64,000 nucleotides of DNA. Origin: Clostridia bacterium. GTDB lineage: Bacteria > Bacillota > Clostridia > Lachnospirales > Lachnospiraceae. The notes under the pieces were generated by a model that did not search any database, was not told the DNA's origin, and saw only the letters and a list, made by a program, of their open reading frames with translations. Numbering within the stretch: position 1 is the first letter of the stretch; every line of letters begins with the position of its first letter. Below are positions 41,564 to 49,694 of the stretch, piece after piece. The stretch is from the NCBI GenBank assembly GCA_009929615.1, contig SAAB01000004.1:1-64000 (forward strand), read 5' to 3'. Made by a program: the position numbers and the translations under genes.

Positions 41564-41941
41564 ATGTTTCTTGTAAATATGACTGCATATCTTGCATCCC
41601 CAGAACAACGGGAAATGGGCGTTATTGATGTCGATCAGCAAGTATCACACGCATTACGTGAACTGTTGACCTTTAATACCTGTCCTTCAGAAGATGTTAT
41701 GACCGATAAAGCTAAAGAATTTGCTGAAATCGCTACATCACTCTGTAATAAATATAAGGCTGATGGTGTACTTGTTTATGCCAAAACCTATTTTATGCCT
41801 GTTCTGGTCTCTGCATTGAGAGCCAGAGGCATCGTTTCTTATGTAACGTATGCACCAAAGGTTACCAGTGTTGATAACAGTGGCAGTGTTAGCCGCAATT
41901 ATAAGCATGTCGATTTAGTACGTGCTGATATTGCTGCATAA
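41564..41941 (+). CDS. Hypothetical protein, 125 aa
   Basis: This small soluble mixed alpha/beta protein has no known motif. The start at 41564 has GAGGAGTC upstream; an in-frame ATG at 41549 belongs to the leader. It is the first gene after leader B and lies ahead of the cobS-like gene. If leader B drives expression in the recipient, this is the first product made. Confidence 0.6.
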   Translation: MFLVNMTAYLASPEQREMGVIDVDQQVSHALRELLTFNTCPSEDVMTDKAKEFAEIATSLCNKYKADGVLVYAKTYFMPVLVSALRARGIVSYVTYAPKVTSVDNSGSVSRNYKHVDLVRADIAA

Positions 41942-42000
41942 CATCATTCTTCTTAATTAATTTTTAATTTTTAAATCTATCTAATTTAATGAGGTATATC

Positions 42001-43080
42001 ATGACTACTAATTTCGCAAACCTGTCTGTTGAAATCATGGCGCGCTCTACACCTGTCCACCCTTCTGTATTTGGTATTGTTGTTCCAGATCATCAGATGG
42101 ATAAAGTTAAACCGTTCCAGGGATTTGACTCAGCCAATCCATTTAGTGCATTCGTGCCTAAACAGAATGACGACTATGTTTTTGAAGCGTATTTGCGTTC
42201 ATCTGTACTGATGTGGATTAACTATCCACAAAATCAGTCTCTGTGGATCTCTGGCCCAACAGGTTGTGGCAAAACCAGTGTTGTCGAACAAGTAGCAGCA
42301 AGACTTAACTGGCCTGTCATGAAAACTACAGCTTCACAAGACCTGGATATTAACAATCTCATTGGCGGTCTCCGGCTTCAGTGTAATGAACTGACCGGTG
42401 ATACCAAGACTGTTTTTGTTCATGGCCCACTGACGCTGGCGTACAAGTATGGACTGATTTTCCTACTCGATGAGTACGATCAATTAGACCCATCCTGTGC
42501 CAATGCCTTTAACGCCATCCTCGAAGGAGGGAATTTAGTTATTCCTGAAACCAACGAGGTAATTAAACAGCACCCGAACTTCAGATTTGTTGCAACGGCT
42601 AACTCAATTGGTCAGGGCGATTTTACTGGCGTTTATGGCGGTGTGAAAACATTAAATGTGGCCAACCTTGACCGCTATATGTTTATCACTGCTGACTATA
42701 TGCCAAAAGAAACCGAGACTAAATTGATTACCAAATATATCCCCGACACCAAAGTCGCGGAGAAATTTGTTGACGTTGCGAATATGATTCGCGGTCTTTT
42801 TGTAGGCAAGAATATCACCGGTGAAATTGACACTAGTGTCAATACTAACAGTGCAAAACTCCCGGACGGTGTTCTTCCCGACACTCGTTTATCAGTAACG
42901 TGTTCAACTCGTTCGCTGGTGGCCTGGCTTGACCGCTACTCAATGATGAAAGCTGCAAAGATGCCACGTGCATTATTAACAGCTTTCGATTATCAGATTG
43001 GTAATCGTGCATCAGCAGATGATAAAAAATCTTTGCATCTCATCGTTGAAGCTGTATTCGGTTCTGAAGCACTTAAATAA
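42001..43080 (+). CDS. CobS/MoxR-like AAA+ ATPase
   Basis: This 359-residue AAA+ protein has Walker A GPTGCGKTS (85-93), Walker B LIFLLDEYDQL near 155, sensor-1 FVATANS near 195 and an arginine region beyond. It resembles CobS and related MoxR ATPases. In CobS the partner is the VWA protein CobT, and a VWA protein is two genes downstream (44560). The same cobS-DUF3150-VWA trio is known in SXT/IncA/C elements, with unknown role and no cobalamin link. The start at 42001 follows GAGGTATATC. Confidence 0.88.
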   Translation: MTTNFANLSVEIMARSTPVHPSVFGIVVPDHQMDKVKPFQGFDSANPFSAFVPKQNDDYVFEAYLRSSVLMWINYPQNQSLWISGPTGCGKTSVVEQVAARLNWPVMKTTASQDLDINNLIGGLRLQCNELTGDTKTVFVHGPLTLAYKYGLIFLLDEYDQLDPSCANAFNAILEGGNLVIPETNEVIKQHPNFRFVATANSIGQGDFTGVYGGVKTLNVANLDRYMFITADYMPKETETKLITKYIPDTKVAEKFVDVANMIRGLFVGKNITGEIDTSVNTNSAKLPDGVLPDTRLSVTCSTRSLVAWLDRYSMMKAAKMPRALLTAFDYQIGNRASADDKKSLHLIVEAVFGSEALK

Positions 43081-43101
43081 AACCCCGCTTGGGGTTTTTT
43101 A
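43079..43101 (+). terminator. Short terminator-like hairpin after cobS-like gene
   Basis: AACCCC and GGGGTT pair across GCTT, followed by Ts. Confidence 0.75.
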
Positions 43102-43139
43102 ATTCTTTTTAAATCAATTTTAAATTAATGAGGTATGTC

Positions 43140-44495
43140 ATGACTATCAAATCCAATGCCACTCAGGTTCTGGAACAACTTATTCTCGTTTCTCTTTCTG
43201 ATATCACCAGTATTAGTGGTCGTCGTAAGCTGAAAAGAGAAGATCTTGGTAACAGTGCTGATTTGCCACCTGATGTACTTGTTTCATTAGGTAGCAAGAA
43301 AATCATTGACCCACAACTCATCAATCCATTTACCCGCAAGAAGAATTCAGCTCACGCTTTATGTCTTGAAGCGGGTATTAAATTTATGGGAGGCTATGCA
43401 ATTCCAGCCGACAAGGTTAATGATTTAATTGGTAAACTGAATGTACTTAAGGGCGAGTTTTACGATTACAAAAAGGAATTTATGAAAGCTGATTTTAATA
43501 GCTGGATTAATTCTTTTGAAGAAAAGTATCGCTCTATACTTTTGCGTGATGCTGCGATCGATTTGTCTTATATGGATAGCCAGATACAATTTGGCTTTAC
43601 TGCGATTCATATCACACCTTATGGTAACAGTGTCATTCAGGATGGTTTAACTGGGCAAGTTAAAAGTTTAGCGGATGAAGTTTATGAGGATGTGGCTGAT
43701 GTTGTTGAAGGTTTCCTTAAAAACAGGAACCCCGATGCGTTTTCTCAGCACACACTAAATCCTTTACGCCGCTGCGGCGATAAACTCGCTTCCCTAGCTT
43801 TCATCGCACCAAGCGTCCAGTCTCTTAGCGACTATGTTAATCAGGTAATGAAAGACATTCCGCTAACCGGCAAAGTGACGGGCAAACCTTATAACGACAT
43901 TCTCTCTCTCCTCAATAACCTACGCGACCCAATTCATGCAAAACAGTTTGTAGAACTGCTGTCATCAGCCAGTACTACAGATGGTAACGATGCGATTGAC
44001 CCATCACTTTCAATGAACCTTATTGGAGATGATGATGCCATGACTTTAGCGGCCATTTCGGCAACTCAGGTTCAGGTAGAAACGCTTCCTCCTCCGCATA
44101 CAGATGCGTTTGCATCTGCTGTGGTAGTAGAAGATCCGATCGGATTGCAAAGCGTTGATTCACTCGCTGAAGCCCCATCTGTTCTGGTAGAAATCAATGG
44201 TTCAGCTGATACGTCTTTGGCAATCGAACCGGTTAATACGTCGGCTGATACTGACGTTAACGACTTGTCCGATACCCAGGAGCATGGAATTGTTAATGAC
44301 GCTGTAATACCGGCGTTTAGTGCGGTTATGGTCGATGATGATTCATTTTTGGGCGGTGATTCGATTGTACCCCGCTCTCTGCCAGACTCAGCTCTTATTT
44401 CGGGTTTGGATTCTGAAAAAGTCATTGATGGAAAAGAGCCTGAAATTGTAATTTCGTCTTCACTCGATGATGACGAAACAATAATGGTGTTTTAA
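43140..44495 (+). CDS. DUF3150-like protein
   Basis: This 451-residue protein has a helical N-terminal region (about 1-290) and a low-complexity acidic Ser/Asp/Val-rich tail (about 300-451). I assign DUF3150 from its place between the CobS-like ATPase and the VWA protein, as in related elements, and from the general look of the N-terminus. The function is unknown. The start at 43140 follows GAGGTATGTC. Confidence 0.65.
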   Translation: MTIKSNATQVLEQLILVSLSDITSISGRRKLKREDLGNSADLPPDVLVSLGSKKIIDPQLINPFTRKKNSAHALCLEAGIKFMGGYAIPADKVNDLIGKLNVLKGEFYDYKKEFMKADFNSWINSFEEKYRSILLRDAAIDLSYMDSQIQFGFTAIHITPYGNSVIQDGLTGQVKSLADEVYEDVADVVEGFLKNRNPDAFSQHTLNPLRRCGDKLASLAFIAPSVQSLSDYVNQVMKDIPLTGKVTGKPYNDILSLLNNLRDPIHAKQFVELLSSASTTDGNDAIDPSLSMNLIGDDDAMTLAAISATQVQVETLPPPHTDAFASAVVVEDPIGLQSVDSLAEAPSVLVEINGSADTSLAIEPVNTSADTDVNDLSDTQEHGIVNDAVIPAFSAVMVDDDSFLGGDSIVPRSLPDSALISGLDSEKVIDGKEPEIVISSSLDDDETIMVF

Positions 44496-44500
44496 AAATA

Positions 44501-44525
44501 AAAGGCCCACTCCGGGCCTTTTTTC
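44501..44525 (+). terminator. Terminator after DUF3150-like gene
   Basis: AAGGCCC and GGGCCTT pair across a short loop and are followed by six Ts. Confidence 0.88.
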
Positions 44526-44559
44526 TAATTAATCTATTTAAATTTATTGTGAGGTATAT

Positions 44560-46473
44560 ATGGGTATTTATAATTCCCTTCCTATTGTCGCACGTGCATT
44601 AAGCTCTCAGATTGGTCTTAATGTTTCTGTTGGCGGCAATGAAGCATATGCTACGGAGACTGGTGCTGGTTTTCTTATTAACCTTCCATTCTTCAAGGAC
44701 GCTGAAATGTTGGCAAATCCGTTATTAGGGTATGCCGTACATGAAGCAGCACATATCCGTTTCACTGATTTTGGTGATCTTAAGATATTCATTCAAGAGC
44801 ATATGGAGTCGGATAAATACAACGTTGAGGTACTTAGACACCTGGTCAATCTTTGCGAAGATTTGCGCATTGAACGTGCGATGAGTTGTCGCTATCCAGG
44901 TACATTGAAGTATCTCAATTCACTGAATCATTTTTTGTTCAGTGAAGAAGCGGAATCCTGTGATAAAGCTTCATCGGTATTTCTGGATACCCTGCTTACT
45001 TGTGGTTTGAACCGCTTCAACGGTTTAACTATCCCAACAAAGCAAGTGCGTGAAGACTTTGAACGCATCTTCGGGCTGGAGCTGTACGACAAAGCTATGA
45101 CGGTTATGGCTGAAGCAGTACAAGCAACCTCGATTAAAAAGGTGTTTGAAGTTGCATGTCGGTTATATGACCTCGCAGTAGATGCATTTAACGAAACTAA
45201 TGAGCAAGAAGAACCTCCGCAGGATGATAATCAGGGCGCTGATTATGGTGACAGCAAAGGCGATGACAGTTCGTCAGAGCCGGGCCAGTCATCCGACAGT
45301 TCTGACAAAAATGGGGATGGCCAGACTGTAAGTTCAGGCGGTAATGGCGGCTCGCCGTCATCGTCAGCCGGTCAGAATGGGCCTTCTTCAGATCCTGATG
45401 GTAATACCGGTGGCGCACCAGATAAAGAACATGGGCAAAACGATAGCGATGATGAAAACGATAACTCATCGTCAACGTCAGCTAATCGTAATACTCCTGC
45501 TTCCGACTCTGGTGACAACAAAGCCGGAGCTTCCCAACCGGGCTCAAATGCTTCGGGTGAAGCTTCTGTCGTTAACATGTCCCAGGGCGGTAAAGACCCT
45601 TTCGAAGGAACCACATCGAATGACCTTGGCCGTACTGGACAGAACACTTCAGATAAGCTCAATCAGTTAATCAAAGACAAAGTACCCCCGCATCAACGTA
45701 TCGTTTCACCTACTCCATATTCAGTAGCACCTGCGAAGCGGCACGATACCGGTAATGCATCCGTAAGTTTAGGGGTGCAGATGGCTACCGGGTTACGCCA
45801 ATCACTTCATGGGTTGTTACAGGGTGTAAGAGCGGTGAGAAGAACACATCGTGAAACTGGTCGTAAGCTTGATTCTCGACTGGTTACCAGTGCCATGCTG
45901 GGCAATACGCGTCTTTTTAAACATAAGTCCAAGGCAGTAGATGTCAGTTCTGCTTTTACTATCCTGCTGGACTCTAGCGGGTCAATGAGCCGGTCGGTTA
46001 AAGAGGCTGAAGCCGCTGTTGTATCAATGTTGTATGCGCTCGATGGTATTCAGGGGGTAACTACCTCGGCATACCATTTCCCACACGCCGCACATAATAG
46101 CGTAGGTCTGTTAAAAGGACGGGAGCAAACTTTACGGACAGCTATAGGAACTCATCAGTTTGGTATTGGTACGCAAGGCTGTACTCCTCTTTGCGAATCG
46201 TTATGGCCTGCACTTGCAGACCTGACGTCAGCTAAAGCGGATCGCCATGTATTGGTTATAGCAACTGATGGCCAGCCTGATGATATGGCTTCTGCGCGAG
46301 CGATGATACAAAGCGCTAAAGATGATGACATCATCGTTATTGGCATCGGTTTCGGTGATGCCAGTGACCGCATGATGAAAAGTCTTTTTGGTGATACCGG
46401 TGTTTCTGTCGGTTCTGTTTCTGCCTTACGTAGCAAACTCTTTGAAGTAACCCGTAAAGCTCTCATGTCTTAA
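44560..46473 (+). CDS. CobT-like VWA protein with HEAAH motif
   Basis: This 637-residue protein has three parts. The N-terminal part (about 1-210) contains VHEAAHIRFTDF, an HExxH metal-binding motif at residues 61-65, and NLCEDLRIERAM at about 100 as a possible third ligand region. The middle (about 215-375) is a Ser/Asp/Gly/Asn-rich linker. The C-terminal VWA domain has a full MIDAS set: DSSGS (471-475), a Thr at about 546 (QGCTPL) and ATDGQPDD at about 570. CobT-type proteins pair with CobS ATPases. The metalloprotease-like motif suggests that it may process or remodel a target. Confidence 0.85.
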   Translation: MGIYNSLPIVARALSSQIGLNVSVGGNEAYATETGAGFLINLPFFKDAEMLANPLLGYAVHEAAHIRFTDFGDLKIFIQEHMESDKYNVEVLRHLVNLCEDLRIERAMSCRYPGTLKYLNSLNHFLFSEEAESCDKASSVFLDTLLTCGLNRFNGLTIPTKQVREDFERIFGLELYDKAMTVMAEAVQATSIKKVFEVACRLYDLAVDAFNETNEQEEPPQDDNQGADYGDSKGDDSSSEPGQSSDSSDKNGDGQTVSSGGNGGSPSSSAGQNGPSSDPDGNTGGAPDKEHGQNDSDDENDNSSSTSANRNTPASDSGDNKAGASQPGSNASGEASVVNMSQGGKDPFEGTTSNDLGRTGQNTSDKLNQLIKDKVPPHQRIVSPTPYSVAPAKRHDTGNASVSLGVQMATGLRQSLHGLLQGVRAVRRTHRETGRKLDSRLVTSAMLGNTRLFKHKSKAVDVSSAFTILLDSSGSMSRSVKEAEAAVVSMLYALDGIQGVTTSAYHFPHAAHNSVGLLKGREQTLRTAIGTHQFGIGTQGCTPLCESLWPALADLTSAKADRHVLVIATDGQPDDMASARAMIQSAKDDDIIVIGIGFGDASDRMMKSLFGDTGVSVGSVSALRSKLFEVTRKALMS

Positions 46474-46536
46474 TCTGTATTTTAATTTCCGTTTTAGCTT
46501 TCTAAATTAATTTAATTTATTTTAAAGGTGATCATT

Positions 46537-47037
46537 ATGTCTGCAACCGCAAAATCTAAAGTGGTTCACGAAAATCAACTCTCATTCATGAGTATTTTCG
46601 ATGCCACTGAAAGTGAATATGATCTGATATCAGCCGATTCAGAACATAATTATGAACTTCGTTTTTCATCAAAGATGGCTTACGAAATAATTCGGGATAG
46701 TATATATATCATGACTGCATACCGTAGTACTGGTGAGCAGCGTGTGGATGAAATCCTCTGGATTTGTTCGGAAGAAAATCAGGAAGACTTATGTTCATTT
46801 ACGAGTTGCTGCAAAATAGCGGGTCTTGATCCATTCGAAACCCGGATGGAAATCCTGCACGAGTGGTCAAGTGAATTGGCAAAACAAGCAAGACTGATTG
46901 CGTGTCATCACTTTACTGCTCCCACTAATATGGAACATGTTGCATCCCAACGTATTGGATACGAAAAATACAGAAAAGCGTTTTATCACACTTATCCTAA
47001 AGAGGCTGCGAAGCCGCTTAAGAATAAACCTCTGTAA
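46537..47037 (+). CDS. Hypothetical protein, 166 aa
   Basis: No known domain was recognised in this soluble protein. Start at 46537 with the AAGGTGATCATT cassette, identical to that of exo; the in-frame ATG at 46528 is part of it. It is followed by a terminator. It lies in the block of small unknown genes after the VWA protein. Confidence 0.55.
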   Translation: MSATAKSKVVHENQLSFMSIFDATESEYDLISADSEHNYELRFSSKMAYEIIRDSIYIMTAYRSTGEQRVDEILWICSEENQEDLCSFTSCCKIAGLDPFETRMEILHEWSSELAKQARLIACHHFTAPTNMEHVASQRIGYEKYRKAFYHTYPKEAAKPLKNKPL

Positions 47038-47043
47038 TAATAC

Positions 47044-47072
47044 AAACGCTGACTTCGGTCAGCGTTTTTTTC
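47044..47072 (+). terminator. Terminator
   Basis: AAACGCTGAC and GTCAGCGTTT pair with a UUCG-type loop and are followed by seven Ts. Confidence 0.92.
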
Positions 47073-47092
47073 GTGCCACGCTGGAGACTAAC

Positions 47093-47401
47093 ATGAATAT
47101 TTTAAAACATGACTTCGATAGTTCCTCTGAACTGCTACAAGCGGGTTTATTGCTTAATCAATTGGAGGATCTAATAGGGTTTATTTCCACGAATGAGTTC
47201 AGGAAAACCTCAATCAATCAGTTCATTGAGGTTGAGGCATCTGAACTTATGGTTTTTAACCTATGGCATCCGATGTGTCCCGATATCACTGAGGTTCATT
47301 TCTTCCGTGATATGGATTCAAATTGGTGGCCATACAAGATTTATGAACTCATGTCTGATATAACCACCCAAACCCAATTCATTCCTCGGGTAAATCAATA
47401 A
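47093..47401 (+). CDS. Hypothetical protein, 102 aa
   Basis: This soluble protein has several Trp residues near the C-terminus (NLWHPMC, SNWWPYKIY). CTGGAGAC lies ahead of the ATG at 47093. An in-frame start farther up lies inside the previous gene and terminator and is rejected. The next gene starts 10 bases later. Confidence 0.55.
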   Translation: MNILKHDFDSSSELLQAGLLLNQLEDLIGFISTNEFRKTSINQFIEVEASELMVFNLWHPMCPDITEVHFFRDMDSNWWPYKIYELMSDITTQTQFIPRVNQ

Positions 47402-47411
47402 AGGTGACATC

Positions 47412-47639
47412 ATGATTCATTATTGGGTTAAAGTGAGACCCGGTGAAACAGATATCCTCGCACCTCTTCGTCATGGGGTTCTCGCCATAAAATATTTGGA
47501 TGGAGCGCCATTGCTTTTCCAATGGCCTCCTGAAGAAGGATGGACGTTCGAAACCCTGGATAAAGTACAGCCTTGTGGTGTTGAGTTTGGGGCCGATGCA
47601 TATATTAATGATGTATGGATTGGTACTACAGAATTTTAA
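47412..47639 (+). CDS. Hypothetical protein, 75 aa
   Basis: Small acidic protein rich in Pro and Trp, no motif. AAAGGTGACATC precedes the ATG. It is co-transcribed with its neighbours in the 47.1-49.1 kb cluster. Confidence 0.5.
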   Translation: MIHYWVKVRPGETDILAPLRHGVLAIKYLDGAPLLFQWPPEEGWTFETLDKVQPCGVEFGADAYINDVWIGTTEF

Positions 47640-47672
47640 TCTTTAAAGACTGAATGTCTGGAGTCTCATTTA

Positions 47673-47894
47673 ATGGATATCCCATGCATTTTGTTTATAT
47701 CAAATAGTCGGCATTATGTAATTACTGAAGACTCTGTTATCGCTTCATGGCCATCACGTTCTGATAAAGAAAGTGAGATCATTCAGCTTAATGACGGTCG
47801 GATTATTACTGCAAACAATGTACGACGATTTAACTTCATCGACATTTCAAAGATCGAAAGCCTGACGGCGATTGATGATGGAATTGTCTTTTAA
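47673..47894 (+). CDS. Hypothetical protein, 73 aa
   Basis: Small mixed alpha/beta protein with no motif. Upstream CTGGAGTCTC matches the GGAGTC site of the next genes, though it is farther from the ATG (10 bases). The coding call rests on context and codon use. Confidence 0.45.
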   Translation: MDIPCILFISNSRHYVITEDSVIASWPSRSDKESEIIQLNDGRIITANNVRRFNFIDISKIESLTAIDDGIVF

Positions 47895-47921
47895 CTATAT
47901 AGATTAATAACTGGAGTCTGT

Positions 47922-48182
47922 ATGAGTGGCTGCGCGTTGATAGAGTATAACAACCGCACCGCCAGAATACGCGGTGAAGTTGCACAAGGCGATAAGCATT
48001 ATATTCAGTATGCTCTCGCTCACTGGGCTGTCATTGCAATCAGGATTCGCAATACAGACCATCATTTTACCCGATTGCCGGTTGATGAGTGGATTGAAGG
48101 AATTGCAAAACAAGTAAATCCTTCTGAGGCTCGTGAGCAGATATTTAATGCTCTATTGCGGTGTAAGCCGGGTATCTTCTAA
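47922..48182 (+). CDS. Hypothetical protein, 86 aa
   Basis: Soluble small protein, no motif. CTGGAGTCTGT lies just before the ATG. Same cluster of short genes. Confidence 0.5.
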   Translation: MSGCALIEYNNRTARIRGEVAQGDKHYIQYALAHWAVIAIRIRNTDHHFTRLPVDEWIEGIAKQVNPSEAREQIFNALLRCKPGIF

Positions 48183-48206
48183 TTCATTTAATTTATCGAG
48201 GTATAT

Positions 48207-48596
48207 ATGTTTCATTCTGAAACCGAGGATATCTATGGTTTTGTGTCTGGCGATATGTCATTGCGACCTCATTCAATCGATAGAGATTTGCAGGACTTAA
48301 GGTTACTACTCGCCGATATGGATACCATTAATATTCTGAACGAACGAGGGATAGGAACTCAGAAAACCATCTTTCATGTAACACAAAATGAGTCGAAGGC
48401 ATTAATGCTGGTTACTCGTTTAACTTACTGCCAAGGTGGTGGACGATTTACTCACCCTGAATGTGCTCTTCTTGTTGAACAGATAACTGATCTAGGACGT
48501 AAGTTGGGTAATAAACATTTCGATGCGGCGATGAATGAAGCAAAACGCTTTATAGCGAATGAGGCTGACTTCATGAAAGAACAAACTGTCTGGTAG
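48207..48596 (+). CDS. Hypothetical protein, 129 aa
   Basis: Mainly helical, no motif. The CGAGGTATATATG cassette precedes it, as with bet and the VWA gene. It lies 25 bases after the previous gene. Confidence 0.55.
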   Translation: MFHSETEDIYGFVSGDMSLRPHSIDRDLQDLRLLLADMDTINILNERGIGTQKTIFHVTQNESKALMLVTRLTYCQGGGRFTHPECALLVEQITDLGRKLGNKHFDAAMNEAKRFIANEADFMKEQTVW

Positions 48597-48617
48597 AAAA
48601 TTTCTAAGGAGTCACTC

Positions 48618-49139
48618 ATGTATACTTCAACTACTGCTAAATCAGATCATATTGATAGCTTTAATAACGCACAAAACCGTATGTTGATGAATTACGAACG
48701 TGATGAGTTTGAACAAGCTCCCGCTGCCGTACTTTATGATGCTGTCGGTGCTGTCGTAAACGATGAATCTGATATTGATATAATTTTTCGCCTTATGGAT
48801 ATGGAAGGAGAAATGTTGTTTCTCCGCGCAATGAAAAACCTCGGTTGCCAAGAGAATGTTTTTTATTACGCATCTGAATCTGGTGCGGTGCTGACTGCTA
48901 ACGATGCAACGTTGCTTGAATTTGCTTATAACCTGGGCAAACATATCAGCAATGAGTTCTTTACGCGTTTCTTGCGTAATTCTCAGTTAGCCCGTGAACT
49001 CATCGGTAACATCATTCGTATAGGCAACGATGCCCTTAAATTTCCAGATGACGGCCTGAATACAGTATTTGAATGCTGTGTGATGGAGAATTCATCCTGG
49101 AAGAACCAAGGCCATTTTAAAGATAACTTTGGTCTTTAA
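48618..49139 (+). CDS. Hypothetical protein, 173 aa
   Basis: Helical soluble protein with no recognised domain. AAGGAGTCACTC precedes the ATG. It is the last gene of the unknown cluster and is followed by a strong terminator. Confidence 0.55.
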   Translation: MYTSTTAKSDHIDSFNNAQNRMLMNYERDEFEQAPAAVLYDAVGAVVNDESDIDIIFRLMDMEGEMLFLRAMKNLGCQENVFYYASESGAVLTANDATLLEFAYNLGKHISNEFFTRFLRNSQLARELIGNIIRIGNDALKFPDDGLNTVFECCVMENSSWKNQGHFKDNFGL

Positions 49140-49171
49140 AGCATCTAATTCTTTTAATTAGCTAACACAGA

Positions 49172-49200
49172 AAAACCCAGTCTTCGGACTGGGTTTTTTT
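49172..49200 (+). terminator. Terminator ending the DNA-processing block
   Basis: AAAACCCAGTC and GACTGGGTTTT pair with a UUCG-type loop and are followed by Ts. Confidence 0.93.
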
Positions 49201-49222
49201 GTATTTGCTGATTTCAAATCAT

Positions 49223-49248
49223 GTAAACAAAACGGATGCACATGAAAA
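49223..49248 (+). promoter_or_regulatory. Candidate activator box 1 before traF/H/G unit
   Basis: GTAAACAAAACGGATG followed by CACATGAAAA. The first 16 bases are identical to the box before traK at 21911. Confidence 0.5.
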
Positions 49249-49268
49249 TTACTTTTGATTTTTACAGT

Positions 49269-49288
49269 CAAAACGTTGCCATTTTTGA
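49269..49288 (+). promoter_or_regulatory. Candidate activator box 2 before traF/H/G unit
   Basis: CAAAACGTTGCCATTTTTGA, near-identical to 13919 and 63171. It lies 68 bases before the HTH-like gene. Two boxes in tandem 46 bases apart suggest a strong activated promoter. Confidence 0.5.
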
Positions 49289-49355
49289 ACTTGTTATTTT
49301 AACCCATATGGCAAACTAATCGTAATGCCGTCCGTATTTCTGATAAGGGAGTTTT

Positions 49356-49694
49356 ATGAAGACACTTAAATGTTCTCATAACAGGGCAATGCTTATGCCA
49401 GCACACAAAATCCCTGCGGTATTAGTTAACGACGACCCTAAGAACATAGTTACTGATGAGCTGTTGCGTAAATATGGAACACGCATGACTCTCGATGAGG
49501 CTTGCTCCGAAATTGGTGTTAAGTCGGATAGTGTAGCCAAACGTATAGGACAGGTCAGATATAGGCATTATGCATTAACTCGCCAACTTGAAAGTGCAAG
49601 GGTCTTTAGTGGAAAAAATAGCTTTTTCTGGACGGAGTCTATCGCAAGAATAATTTCCGAGGGTAATTCCGATGAAATATCAATTTTTAACTAA
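49356..49694 (+). CDS. Small HTH-like protein upstream of traF
   Basis: This 112-residue basic protein has a likely helix-turn-helix of the excisionase/MerR-like kind (residues about 45-65, MTLDEACSEIGVKSDSVAKRIG) and a basic stretch after it. It overlaps traF by 23 bases, so both lie in one operon. It may bind DNA and tune the traFHG unit or act on oriT; nothing proves either. The start follows AAGGGAG. Confidence 0.55.
   Translation: MKTLKCSHNRAMLMPAHKIPAVLVNDDPKNIVTDELLRKYGTRMTLDEACSEIGVKSDSVAKRIGQVRYRHYALTRQLESARVFSGKNSFFWTESIARIISEGNSDEISIFN

Noticed and set aside
45197..45662. Open frames on both strands inside the VWA gene
   Set aside because: They arise from the Ser/Asp/Gly-rich linker, whose repeated codons keep other frames open. 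No start sites or domains.
42001..46473. Cobaltochelatase (CobS/CobT) of cobalamin synthesis
   Set aside because: There is no CobN or other cobalamin gene, and the VWA protein has a different N-terminal domain with HEAAH.
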